A stretch of DNA of 64,000 nucleotides from Planctomycetes bacterium MalM25 (GTDB taxonomy: Bacteria > Planctomycetota > Planctomycetia > Pirellulales > Lacipirellulaceae), in NCBI GenBank assembly GCA_007745835.1, contig CP036424.1, forward strand, positions 2,963,968 to 3,027,967. Direction: 5' to 3'. The notes under the pieces were generated by a model. The model was not told where the DNA came from. It was given only the letters and a program-made list of their open reading frames with translations, and made no database searches. Positions within the stretch are counted from its first letter, which is position 1. Each line of letters begins with the position of its first letter. The position numbers and the translations under genes were made by a program. Below are positions 43,461 to 50,910 of this stretch, in pieces.

Positions 43461-44135
43461 ATGCGTCACGTGGCCATCGCTATGCTCTTGCTCACCGCCA
43501 ACGCAAGAGCCACGACGGTTGACCCTACAGCCGATATTCGCGATGACCTGTTTGACATCGCCACAGGTACCGTCGTAACCGGAAGCTCCGCCCCCTGTAG
43601 TTGGTGCGAGCCGTATTCGCCTGGATCAACGAACCCAGAAGCTGCTCTCGGTGGGGCACGCCAGTTCTTCTTCTCCGATCGCTTTGGCGTCGGGACTCGC
43701 CACCATATCGACTTTCAAACACCTGAACCCCGGACAGTCTACTCGATAGGACTCCAGGCAGCCCACGACGGTAGTCTAGGGCGAGATAGGCGCGCCCGCG
43801 GGTTCACGGTCTTCGAGCTTTGGGGTGATGGCGTGATGGTCTACGAATTAGAGACCGCGAACCCCTATGGGTCGACCGCCGCGCCGCCGAACTCTCACTT
43901 TGAATCCGATGACGATGGAAATGAGTTCTATCTCCTCGCGGATCTCCCGGTACCAGTCACCGCAACCGAATGGCGTGCAGTATTCGTTCAGGCAGGAGAC
44001 ATTCACCGAGGCCATGCCAATGGACCACGCATCTACGAATTGAATGGCTTCGGCTTCCGTACCGTCGTGCCCGAACCGTCGGCGTTGGCCTTGGTATGCA
44101 CTGTGATTGCTGCTTGTTGCAGGAGTCGTGATTAG
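43461..44135 (+). CDS. PEP-CTERM secreted protein
   Basis: The ATG at 43461, preceded by GGAG at a suitable distance, gives a 224-residue protein with signal peptide MRHVAIAMLLLTANARA; longer in-frame starts add an unlikely leader. The central region (RFGVGTRHHIDFQTPEPRTV, YSIGLQAAHDGS and a later EWRAVFVQAG) suggests a beta-sandwich of the discoidin or galactose-binding type, but the family is not certain. The C terminus is a PEP-CTERM-like tail (VVPEPSALALVCTVIAACC then RSRD), slightly atypical because it ends with Asp. Function unknown, surface location likely. Confidence 0.75.
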   Translation: MRHVAIAMLLLTANARATTVDPTADIRDDLFDIATGTVVTGSSAPCSWCEPYSPGSTNPEAALGGARQFFFSDRFGVGTRHHIDFQTPEPRTVYSIGLQAAHDGSLGRDRRARGFTVFELWGDGVMVYELETANPYGSTAAPPNSHFESDDDGNEFYLLADLPVPVTATEWRAVFVQAGDIHRGHANGPRIYELNGFGFRTVVPEPSALALVCTVIAACCRSRD

Positions 44136-44161
44136 CTACCAGATAGAAGTACAGGGCTACT

Positions 44162-44581
44162 TTACTTCCCCTTCGCACTCAAGCTCACCGAGTTCCCCTT
44201 CACCGCGAACTCCTCCTTCTCGGCAATCAGCTTCTCGGCCCGCTGCTTGAGACCGGTCAGCCCGTAATCCCCGCTGAGCTTCTCCTTCACCGCCGCCACG
44301 AGGTCGGCCTTGCTCATCTTGCCCCCGCCCCGCTTCAGCTCGGCCTTCAGCACCGCCAGAACCTTCTCAGGGCTAGCCGACGGCTTGCTGTTCTTGCGCT
44401 TCTTCTTCTCGGACTTCGCGGCAGGCGTTTTGCCCTCCAACGCATCCATGGCGCGCTGGGCAGTTGAGATTTCTTTGTCGAGAGCCTCTAGCTCCTTCTG
44501 AAGCTTCTCGCGTTTCTCCAGCAGAGGACCGATCCGCTTGTTAGCCACTGCCTTCAATTCTTCTAGCAAGCTCTGAGTCAT
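44162..44581 (-). CDS. Coiled-coil protein with basic linker and winged-helix-like C terminus
   Basis: A 139-residue protein; the ATG at 44581 (MTQSLLEELKAVANKRIG) is preferred to a longer frame from 44623. Residues 1-50 form a probable coiled coil (LLEKREKLQKELEALDKEIS), 52-72 a lysine-rich linker (AAKSEKKKRKNSKPSA), and 75-139 a compact alpha/beta domain (EKVLAVLKAELKRGGGKMSK, then LVAAVKEKLSGDYGLTGLKQ and EFAVKGNSVSLS) resembling a winged helix. This suggests a small DNA-associated protein. I do not recognise a named family. It converges with the PEP-CTERM gene at 43461. Confidence 0.7.
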   Translation of the reverse strand: MTQSLLEELKAVANKRIGPLLEKREKLQKELEALDKEISTAQRAMDALEGKTPAAKSEKKKRKNSKPSASPEKVLAVLKAELKRGGGKMSKADLVAAVKEKLSGDYGLTGLKQRAEKLIAEKEEFAVKGNSVSLSAKGK

Positions 44582-44707
44582 TGTCGCTTTCTCTTTTTTG
44601 ATTCTCTTATTAACCATTCCCAAACCTTACCAGAATCCTCTCTTGGAGATAGAAGAGAGTGATTGATTGTATTTTTTTAAGCGGGCGAAGTGATCCGCGT
44701 GGAGCGG

Positions 44708-45517
44708 CTAGCGAATCTTAGGTCGGACATACCTGCTCCAGCTCCAAGCAAAGATGCCAAGTGCCAAGAGGTGAGCAGCCGGTTCGGGCACGCTGACTGC
44801 CGATGCCGCGTTCGCGTCCCGCCAGACCGCGTAGTCCGCCGCGTCCACTCGACCGTCGAGGTTCCCATCGGCCGCCAGCGCGACTCCGTACTCGCCATAG
44901 CTTGCCTCCCAAACCGAGTAGTCCGCCTGCTCAACCACGCCGTTCTTGTCGTAGTCCCCAGAGATGCTTGGATCCACGCTGGCAATGGTTGAGTTGATCC
45001 ACTCGATGTGCGGCTCCAGTGCCAAGAAGCCGGCGTAGCTTCCGTATCCATGAGAGAGTGACCCGTAGGACGTGATCCCAACAAGTCGCCCGCCTTCTTC
45101 TGACGACAAGTAGAGCCCACCCCCTGACGAGTTTGGAGTTGGCCGCATGCCCAATGGCTGAAAATCAAATGTGTTGTCAAGCGGGCTCTTATGCCGGATA
45201 GCGATGTAACCATTGGGCGTATTCGCCACCAACTGCCTGAAGGCCGTACCCGCTCTTCGTTTCCCGTCAGGAGACTGCAATCCCGTCTTCGGTGTGCCTG
45301 GTCTCCCAAAGCCGGCCAAGTCTAATTTGGTGCCGACCGGGGGCACCGATCTTGTCTCTACAGCAATCGGTTCCACGCTTGAGAAGCCGTTCTCGAAATA
45401 GAGCAAGCCGAGGTCGTACCCGCTGAACACGCCCGAGTAGTTTGGATGGACGTACCAATCGTCGGCGTATTGCCTTTCACCGGGATCAGTCCCCGTTGAG
45501 CTACCAACACCAAAGTC
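44708..45517 (-). pseudogene. Trypsin-like protease, dockerin, PEP-CTERM: 3' part of a gene split by IS1182
   Basis: This is the downstream half of the second protease module of the gene beginning at 48244. Directly after the IS target site it reads DFGVGSSTGTDPGERQYADD, then YSGVFSGYDLGLLYFENG with the catalytic Asp. TPNSSGGGLYL is the active-site Ser region, in which the usual Asp before Ser is replaced. A two-loop dockerin (DYDKNGVVEQADYSVWEASYG and DGNLDGRVDAADYAVWRD) and a PEP-CTERM-like tail (VPEPAAHLLALGIFAWSW) follow. Removing the IS and one copy of its 4-base duplication restores the frame exactly. Its own start codon would be internal and it lacks the catalytic His. Confidence 0.88.
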
Positions 45518-45521
45518 ATAG

Positions 45522-46927
45522 CAGCCCGTTGATTTTCTCGCTCGCGATCGCGGCGAGATAGCGCTAGTCTGTGAGCTTCTAGGTCGACGCGACGGAGGGA
45601 TCGCGATGGGGATGGGTAAGCGGCGGCGGGAGTCGCAGGGGGAGCTGTTCGTGCCGTCGGGCGAGCTGGCGGCGAGCCCGGGGCACGCGTTCTACCGGCG
45701 GCTGAACCGGCTGCTGGGGGAGTGCGGCTTCGACGACGCGGTCGAGGCGGCGTGCGTGCCGTACTACGACGCCCAGGGCGGTCGCGACTCGATCGCGCCG
45801 GGCACGTACTTCCGGATGCTGTTCGTCGGGTACTTCGAAGCGATCGACAGCCAGCGTGGGATCGCCTGGCGGTGCGCCGACAGCCTCAGCCTGCGGGAGT
45901 TCTTGGGGGTGAAGCTCACCGAACGGACCCCCGACCACTCGACCTTGAGCAAGACCCGCGACCGGCTCCCCTTGGAGGTCCATGAGCTGGCGTTCCGCTT
46001 GGTGCTCGCCGCGGCGGCCGAGAAGGGCCTCTTGAAGGGCAAGACGCTCGGCGTCGACTCCACGACACTCGAAGCGGACGCGGCGATGCGGAGCATCGTT
46101 CGCAAGGAGTCGGGCGAGGACTGGAAGGCGTACGTCAAGCGGTTGATGCAAGAAGCGGGTGAGATCGAAGAAGGCGAAGACCCCACGGACGAGGACCTGC
46201 GGCGGTTCGACAAGAAGCGGAAGAACAAGAAGACGAGCAACGCCGAGTGGGAGTCCCCGACCGACCCGGACGCGCGGATCGCGAAGCTGAAGGACGGCCG
46301 CACGCGTCTGGCGTACAAGGCGGAGCACGCGATCGACCTGGAGACCGAGCTGGTGGTCGCGGCGGAGGTCTACCACGCCGACCAGAGCGACTCGCGAACG
46401 CTGGCCGACACGGCGATGGCGGCCCGGACCCACGTGTCCGAAGCGGGCCGGGGCGAGGTCTTCGAGGAGGTGGTGGCGGACAAGGGGTACCACGCGGCGG
46501 GGCAGTTGGAGTTGGTCGAGAGCCTGAACGTGCGGACCTACATCCCCGAGCCCAACTCGCCTTACCAGCGGCGTTGGACCGATAAACCGAGCGGGCTGAA
46601 GGAAGCGGTGGTCGCCAACCGGCGGCGGACGAAGACCGAGAAGAACAGCCGCTTGCAGAAGCTGAGATCGGAACGAGTCGAACGCACGTTCGCCCACACA
46701 TGCGAGACGGGCGGGGCGAGGCGGACGCGGCTGCGGGGGATCGAGAAGGTGCGGAAGCGACACTTGATCGTGGCCGCCGCCCACAACCTGGCGATCCTCC
46801 TGCGGAGCCTCCTGGGGGCCGGCAAGCCCAAGGCCCTGGCGGGCCTCCTCGATCAACTCGCCCAACTACTCACCGCCGCCCTCGACTGGCTCATCCGAAC
46901 GATCGACCAACAGAAATCAACGGGCTG
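45522..46927 (+). mobile_element. IS1182-like insertion sequence with 4-bp target duplication
   Basis: Ends are inverted repeats, CAGCCCGTTGATTT at 45522 and its complement ending at 46927 (1406 bp). The target ATAG is duplicated at 45518-45521 and 46928-46931. It sits inside a protease gene. Confidence 0.93.
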
Positions 46928-46928
46928 A
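45606..46928 (+). CDS. IS1182-family (DUF772/DDE) transposase
   Basis: A 440-residue transposase filling the element. The N-terminal DUF772 region contains YFRMLFVGYFEAIDSQRGIA. The DDE core follows with LGVDSTTLEADAAM (first Asp), KAEHAIDLETELVVAAEVYH, EEVVADKGYHAAGQLEL (second Asp) and a C-terminal ERTFAHTCETGGARRTRLRG carrying the catalytic Glu region. The stop codon overlaps the right end and target duplication. Full length with no disruption, so probably active; the sharp ends and duplication point to a recent insertion. Confidence 0.92.
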   Translation: MGMGKRRRESQGELFVPSGELAASPGHAFYRRLNRLLGECGFDDAVEAACVPYYDAQGGRDSIAPGTYFRMLFVGYFEAIDSQRGIAWRCADSLSLREFLGVKLTERTPDHSTLSKTRDRLPLEVHELAFRLVLAAAAEKGLLKGKTLGVDSTTLEADAAMRSIVRKESGEDWKAYVKRLMQEAGEIEEGEDPTDEDLRRFDKKRKNKKTSNAEWESPTDPDARIAKLKDGRTRLAYKAEHAIDLETELVVAAEVYHADQSDSRTLADTAMAARTHVSEAGRGEVFEEVVADKGYHAAGQLELVESLNVRTYIPEPNSPYQRRWTDKPSGLKEAVVANRRRTKTEKNSRLQKLRSERVERTFAHTCETGGARRTRLRGIEKVRKRHLIVAAAHNLAILLRSLLGAGKPKALAGLLDQLAQLLTAALDWLIRTIDQQKSTG

Positions 46929-48244
46929 TAGGCGTCGTAGGTAGAATTCCGGTCTGAGTCGTCGGAGACCATGCCGTGACCAGAAGTAAGAACCCAATGG
47001 CGATCAATCAAGACGCCTGAGCTGAATGCTACATCCTCTCCATTTTCTTGAGTGAACATCCACCCCGTTGATGGGAACTGATTTGCATACTCCAGATAAG
47101 CAGATTCTGGGGTGGTCGAGTCGTTGTGCATGAGGCCCGCTTGAGAAGGTTGCCCCAAGCTGGCGAGCAAGATGAGAACGGCGGCGTAGCTCAACTCTCT
47201 GCGTGCCAATCCCAGCCAAGCGATGCTCGCGAGACCGAACAAAGTCAAAGTCGAAGGCTCAGGCACGCTGACTGCCAACACCCCAAACGCATCACGCCAG
47301 ACCGCGTAGTCCGCCGCGTCAACTCGACCGTCGAGGTTCCCATCGGCAGCCAGGGCAACGCCAAACTCTCCGTAGGACATTTCCCAAGTGTCGTAGTCCG
47401 CTTGCTCAACGAGGCCGTTGCCGTCGTAGTCGCCCGGAATGGAAGGGCTGACGCTGGCGATGGTGGAAGTGATCCAATCCATGGATCGATAGATTGCGTA
47501 GGCCGAGGTGTCAGCACCGTAACGAGGGGTCTGTGATCCACCAGAGCTGATTCCCGCCAAGTAGAACTCATCATCATCACTCTTAAGAAACCATCCTCCT
47601 CCAGAATCTCCAGGCATTCCTTGCCCTCCTAGTGGAAGAAAGTCGGGGAAGATGGTGTTGCGGAATCGATATCCAAAGTAGCCAAAGTCCCTCGTATCAA
47701 CCGCGTCAAGAATATTCTGAGCAGCTCGCTTCACCCCATCGGCAGTTTGAGCCCCAGTCGAAGGCGTCCCGGTTTGCCCGTAGCCGACAATGCTGGCGAT
47801 CTCTCCCACCTCGGCTTGCCCCTCGTAGATCGTCGCTGGTTCCACCGAGAAGGGCGTCTCGAAATACAGGAGGGCTAGGTCTACGCCGCTTTCAGGGCCG
47901 GAATACTCCGGATGCAGGTAAACCTGATCGCTGCTCTGATAGTGCTCAGCTTCGGTCGAAGAATTCGCTCCAAAGCCAAAGAGATAGCTGTCGTAGAAGG
48001 AGCCGCTCTCTTCGACTCCGTGACCAGAAGTCAGAACCCAGTGCGGGTCGATAAGCACGCCAGAACTGAAGGTCTCAGGAGTCTCGTCCAGGTACCCGAA
48101 CATCCAGCCGACCGACGGAAAGTTCTCAGCGTAAGCCAGGTACTCGGACTCCGGCGTGATGCTCTCGTTGTGCCGACCAATAGCGAACGCATGGACCGCC
48201 CCCAGCAATACCGTTAGAGCGGCAAGGATTCGGAGACTTGGCAT
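46928..48244 (-). pseudogene. Tandem trypsin-like protease fusion: 5' part (complete first protease plus start of second)
   Basis: The first 439 codons up to the IS1182 site. Module 1 (1-349) is a complete secreted protease: signal peptide to about 21, catalytic His75 in LTSGHGV, Asp122 in GVDLALLYF, Ser214 in MPGDSGGGW, a dockerin at 271-321 and a PEP-CTERM tail (VPEPSTLTLFGLASIAWLGL then ARR). With no stop it continues into a second signal-peptide-like stretch (YAAVLILLASLGQPSQA) and a second protease with His423. A TTG at 47194 with an AG-rich upstream could start module 2 separately. Module 1 alone may still be made, with IS-derived residues at its end. Confidence 0.85.
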
Positions 48245-48683
48245 CAGGCGGAGCGATACGAGGGCGAAGGCGTCCCAGTATAGCCAAATCGGAGGGGTCT
48301 ACCGCAGGGACTCACCAGCCATCCCGGCTTACTCGCCCGGTCCCTCCGATACCAAACCAGCCAGCGCCTCTGCGATCTCGCGTGCCAAGGCGGCCTGATT
48401 CCCTTGAGACCAGCATTCTACGAGTCAGAATCCAACGCTTGGATCAGGTAGTCGGAATCGGCTCCCAGGTGCTGATAGACCTTGGCGACCATCATCGGAT
48501 TCGAGTGGCCATTCCGACCGCAGAGGACTCAGCCACTGGGCAGCCCACGGGTAGGACAGAAGAAGATAAACCAGTCCGGCAAGCCACTCATTCGGGCGAA
48601 TCGCCAGCAACGACAAGAGCCGCAGCGATCTCGCGTGCCAGAACGGCCAGAGATTTCTTCTGAGCACTGGCAGAGCTGAGGCT
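48245..48683. other. Remnant zone downstream of the integrase
   Basis: No intact gene. On the minus strand it contains the integrase tail listed separately and two related short C-terminal tails: around 48340-48410 (AALAREIAEALAGLVSEGPG) and around 48590-48660 (AVLAREIAAALVVAGDSPE). Each ends in a stop. They look like decayed duplicates of one small gene. Confidence 0.55.
48418..48513 (-). pseudogene. Tyrosine recombinase C-terminal scrap
   Basis: About 30 codons reading GHSNPMMVAKVYQHLGADSD and ending YLIQALDSDS before a stop. The GHSNPMMVAKVYQHL part is the last catalytic block of tyrosine recombinases, with the active-site Tyr in VYQHL. It differs from the intact integrase next door (GHADTRMIATRYGHL), so it comes from another enzyme, a trace of an earlier element at the same site. 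Confidence 0.75.
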
Positions 48684-49712
48684 CTAGGCCAGCCCCTCCT
48701 TTCGATCGGGCTGGTCAGCTGCAATCCCTCCCAGTGCTGCGGCGTTTGCCGCATCCTGCATGAAGTCGGCGTTCTGTTCCAAGTGCCCGTACCGCGTGGC
48801 AATCATCCGCGTATCGGCATGCCCCATTAGCTTAGCGACCGTCAAAGCGTCTTGGCCGCACGACAAGCGATCGTGAGCGTACGAATGCCGCAGCGTCGTC
48901 GCGCAGAGACCCGGCATCTGGAGCAGCTTTTTGATCCGCCGAAACCGAAGCCGAACCGAGTTCCTGTTCCAGGGTTCCCCTCGTGCATTCCGGAACAAGT
49001 GACCTTCGGGATACTCAGCCACCAGTCGCTCAACAATGGCTCTCGCTTCGCTAGGCAGGTAGACGACTCGAGAACGCTTTCTGCCTTTGCTCATCTCGAT
49101 TGGCAGCACGAACCGTTTGCCATCGTAGTGCTCGGCGCTGAACACCAACATCTCTTGAGTTCTCGCCCCGGTTAGCAGCATCATCGCTAGAAAATCGCGA
49201 AAGGGCTGATCCGTCGCGGCGTCTAGTAGCTCTTTCCAACGCCCACGCGGTACGAAGTCTTGTCTGGCCTTCCTACTTGGCTTGGGGATTCGTGCGACCG
49301 GATTGCTGGTCACGTAGCCCATCGAGACGCCCCAGTTCCAGACGGTCTTGATGAGCGTGATGCGGTCTGCTCGCGTCGTTGGACCGAGTTCGGGATTGAG
49401 CCACTCCAGCACATGGAACGGTCGCAACTCATCGGCGGTAAGTCCCTTAGGCAATGAGGCAGAGAACGACTCCAGGATCGGCTGACGATTCGCTGACGTA
49501 CTCTCAGCGCGGTGCTGATGCATCCATTCGATGTACCGAGCGATCAGACTACGTGCCGCGACGGGTTCGCTAGAGCGCGATGGCTGGCACATCAGGCGAT
49601 GAAACTCAGCATGGGCTGCGTCTCTATCTGGGCCAAGCTTGATCTGGCGTCCCTTGATTTGGACGTACCAGCACTGAGTCTGCTTACGGAACCACGGCTT
49701 CGGTTGACGCAT
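48684..49712 (-). CDS. Tyrosine recombinase (integrase) of the tRNA-Val island
   Basis: A 342-residue site-specific recombinase, the likely enzyme that inserted the island. The start at 49712 (MRQPKPWFRKQTQCWYVQIK) is preferred to an upstream ATG at 49787. An N-terminal arm-type DNA-binding part and a core-binding SAM-like domain (about 60-145, with RYIEWMHQHRAESTSANRQP) precede the catalytic domain. There the Arg in LTGARTQEML, the Lys in EMSKGRKRS, His/Arg in TTLRHSYAHD, His/Arg region GHADTRM and the Tyr in IATRYGHLE form the complete active site. It lies 129 bases from the tRNA and reads into the island. Confidence 0.93.
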   Translation of the reverse strand: MRQPKPWFRKQTQCWYVQIKGRQIKLGPDRDAAHAEFHRLMCQPSRSSEPVAARSLIARYIEWMHQHRAESTSANRQPILESFSASLPKGLTADELRPFHVLEWLNPELGPTTRADRITLIKTVWNWGVSMGYVTSNPVARIPKPSRKARQDFVPRGRWKELLDAATDQPFRDFLAMMLLTGARTQEMLVFSAEHYDGKRFVLPIEMSKGRKRSRVVYLPSEARAIVERLVAEYPEGHLFRNARGEPWNRNSVRLRFRRIKKLLQMPGLCATTLRHSYAHDRLSCGQDALTVAKLMGHADTRMIATRYGHLEQNADFMQDAANAAALGGIAADQPDRKEGLA

Positions 49713-49838
49713 TGGGAAGGCCTTCTGGCAGAGGAACCAGAAACCAAGCGTGCATTTAGCGTGCACGAGAAGGGCTAAGTAAGCCACCCAAGCCGCCGGA
49801 GCGGCTCTCTAAGTCCATGCTAGTCCTAGCATAGTTCA

Positions 49839-49882
49839 AGTGGGCGATACTGGGCTCGAACCAGTGACCTCTACGGTGTGAA
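49839..49882. other. Right attachment site inside tRNA-Val
   Basis: The 44 bases identical to 27533-27576, here forming the 3' half of the intact tRNA-Val gene plus two flanking bases. Confidence 0.93.
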
Positions 49883-49914
49883 CGTAGCGCTCTAGCCAAC
49901 TGAGCTAATCGCCC
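49841..49914 (-). tRNA. tRNA-Val (anticodon CAC)
   Basis: The reverse strand folds into a perfect 74-base cloverleaf: acceptor GGGCGAT/ATCGCCC, D arm GCTC/GAGC, anticodon stem CTACG/CGTAG with loop TTCACAC (anticodon CAC, reading GTG), T arm ACTGG-TTCGAGC-CCAGT, and discriminator A. CCA is not encoded. Its 3' half serves as the island's insertion site. Confidence 0.97.
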
Positions 49915-50060
49915 TCGGACTTCGGCGGGCCGAAGCGAGATCCCTAAGATAACGGACCGGGCGGGAGTTGGCTAGTTCGCGAAGCGGCCAGGAAGGAGAG
50001 GCTTGCCGCCGTGTTCCGGGGAGAGCCCGGGCTCGTTCGCTGAGCCGCCCGAGTCGGCCG

Positions 50061-50465
50061 TTATTCGCCACCTTCACGGCGGTCGGCGTCGGGGTCGGCT
50101 TCCGTCGCGGCGTCGGCTGTCACGGGCTCGGCTTGCGAGCCCTCTTCGAGGGCGATCGACTCGGAAGCGTCCTGCTCGGGATCGTATTGGTCGTACGCCT
50201 CGTCGCTGACGGAGTCGTCGTGGGCCACGTCGGCGGGGAGGCGGCCCTGCGTGCCGGCGGCGGGCGTCGTGGCCGCGGTCTCCGCTTCGTTCATCGCCGA
50301 GCTGAACTCGTGCTGCAAGTCCTGCATCCCGCGGCGGAACTCGGTGAGGCTCTTGCCGGCGGAGCGGGCGACCGAGGGGAGGCGGCTGCCGAACAGCAGC
50401 ACCGCAACGACTCCCACGACGAGCATCTCCGTCATGCCAATACCGCCGGGCAAGAACGCGAGCAT
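50061..50465 (-). CDS. TatA/TatB-like twin-arginine translocase subunit with acidic tail
   Basis: A 134-residue protein. An N-terminal membrane helix (MTEMLVVGVVAVLLFGSRLP) is followed by an amphipathic helix (SVARSAGKSLTEFRRGMQDL), the TatA/TatB pattern with the FG-x-LP hinge. The long acidic C-terminal tail is poorly conserved and resembles TatB more than TatA. It would form part of the pore or receptor for folded exported proteins, such as the Tat-type precursors in this window (31569, 19922, 25509). A second, shorter homologue lies 81 bases upstream in the same orientation. Confidence 0.88.
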   Translation of the reverse strand: MLAFLPGGIGMTEMLVVGVVAVLLFGSRLPSVARSAGKSLTEFRRGMQDLQHEFSSAMNEAETAATTPAAGTQGRLPADVAHDDSVSDEAYDQYDPEQDASESIALEEGSQAEPVTADAATEADPDADRREGGE

Positions 50466-50546
50466 AACGAGGGGTCGTTGAGAGAGTGCGGAAGGACGTA
50501 GCGGAAAGGGCTTCGCCGGCGTAGGACTAGCAACGAGTGAGCGGGA

Positions 50547-50720
50547 TCAGGTCTTCGCGTCGTCGCCGTGGTCTTCGACCTCTTTGACGCCCTTCTTGAA
50601 CTCGGTGATGCTCTGCCCGAAGGCGCGCGCGATCTGGGGCAGCCGGGTGCCGAACAGCAAGAGCGCGATCACCAAGACGATCGCGAGTTGCCAGGGACTG
50701 GTGCCGAAAAACGCGAGCAT
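50547..50720 (-). CDS. tatA: TatA-like protein, 57 residues
   Basis: A short gene: ATG at 50720, stop at 50547. It has a membrane helix (QLAIVLVIALLLFGTRLP) and an amphipathic helix (QIARAFGQSITEFKKGVKEV), ending in a short acidic stretch. This is the classic TatA shape, with the FG-x-LP hinge. Together with the neighbour at 50061 it gives two TatA/E-type subunits in one transcript; no tatC is present here. Confidence 0.85.
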   Translation of the reverse strand: MLAFFGTSPWQLAIVLVIALLLFGTRLPQIARAFGQSITEFKKGVKEVEDHGDDAKT

Positions 50721-50910
50721 GATTCCACGCCCCGCGGAGGGAGCGTTGCGAGTGAAGGGAGGCCCGAAGCCGAGGGGGTGGAGACCGTCGCCGGCCGAAT
50801 GCGACCCGCCCGATGGCTAAGTCGTTGATTCCGAGACGTTTAAGTCACCTCTACAGTCTACGCCGGCGGCGGTGAGCGTCAAACGGGTTCGACGCCCCGG
50901 ATCCCCCCAA

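Larger units (their letters stand above)
27533..49882. mobile_element. Genomic island integrated in tRNA-Val(CAC)
   Basis: A 44-base direct repeat (27533-27576 and 49839-49882) brackets 22.3 kb. The right copy is part of an intact tRNA-Val gene; the left copy is only its 3' half through the anticodon loop. A tyrosine recombinase gene lies 129 bases from the intact tRNA and reads into the island. This is the classic arrangement of an integrative element in which the incoming DNA restores the tRNA end. Cargo: a sensory kinase pair, a sigma-factor operon, PEP-CTERM proteins, proteases and two IS elements. No conjugation, replication or phage structural genes were seen, so it may depend on a helper or be immobilised. 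Confidence 0.88.

Noticed and set aside
45579-46865. 428-residue minus-strand frame inside the IS1182-like element
   Set aside because: Antisense to the transposase; composition is that of a shadow frame.
27577-48683. Prophage
   Set aside because: The only phage-like genes are recombinases. No capsid, terminase, portal, tail or lysis genes are present, so a genomic island is the better description.
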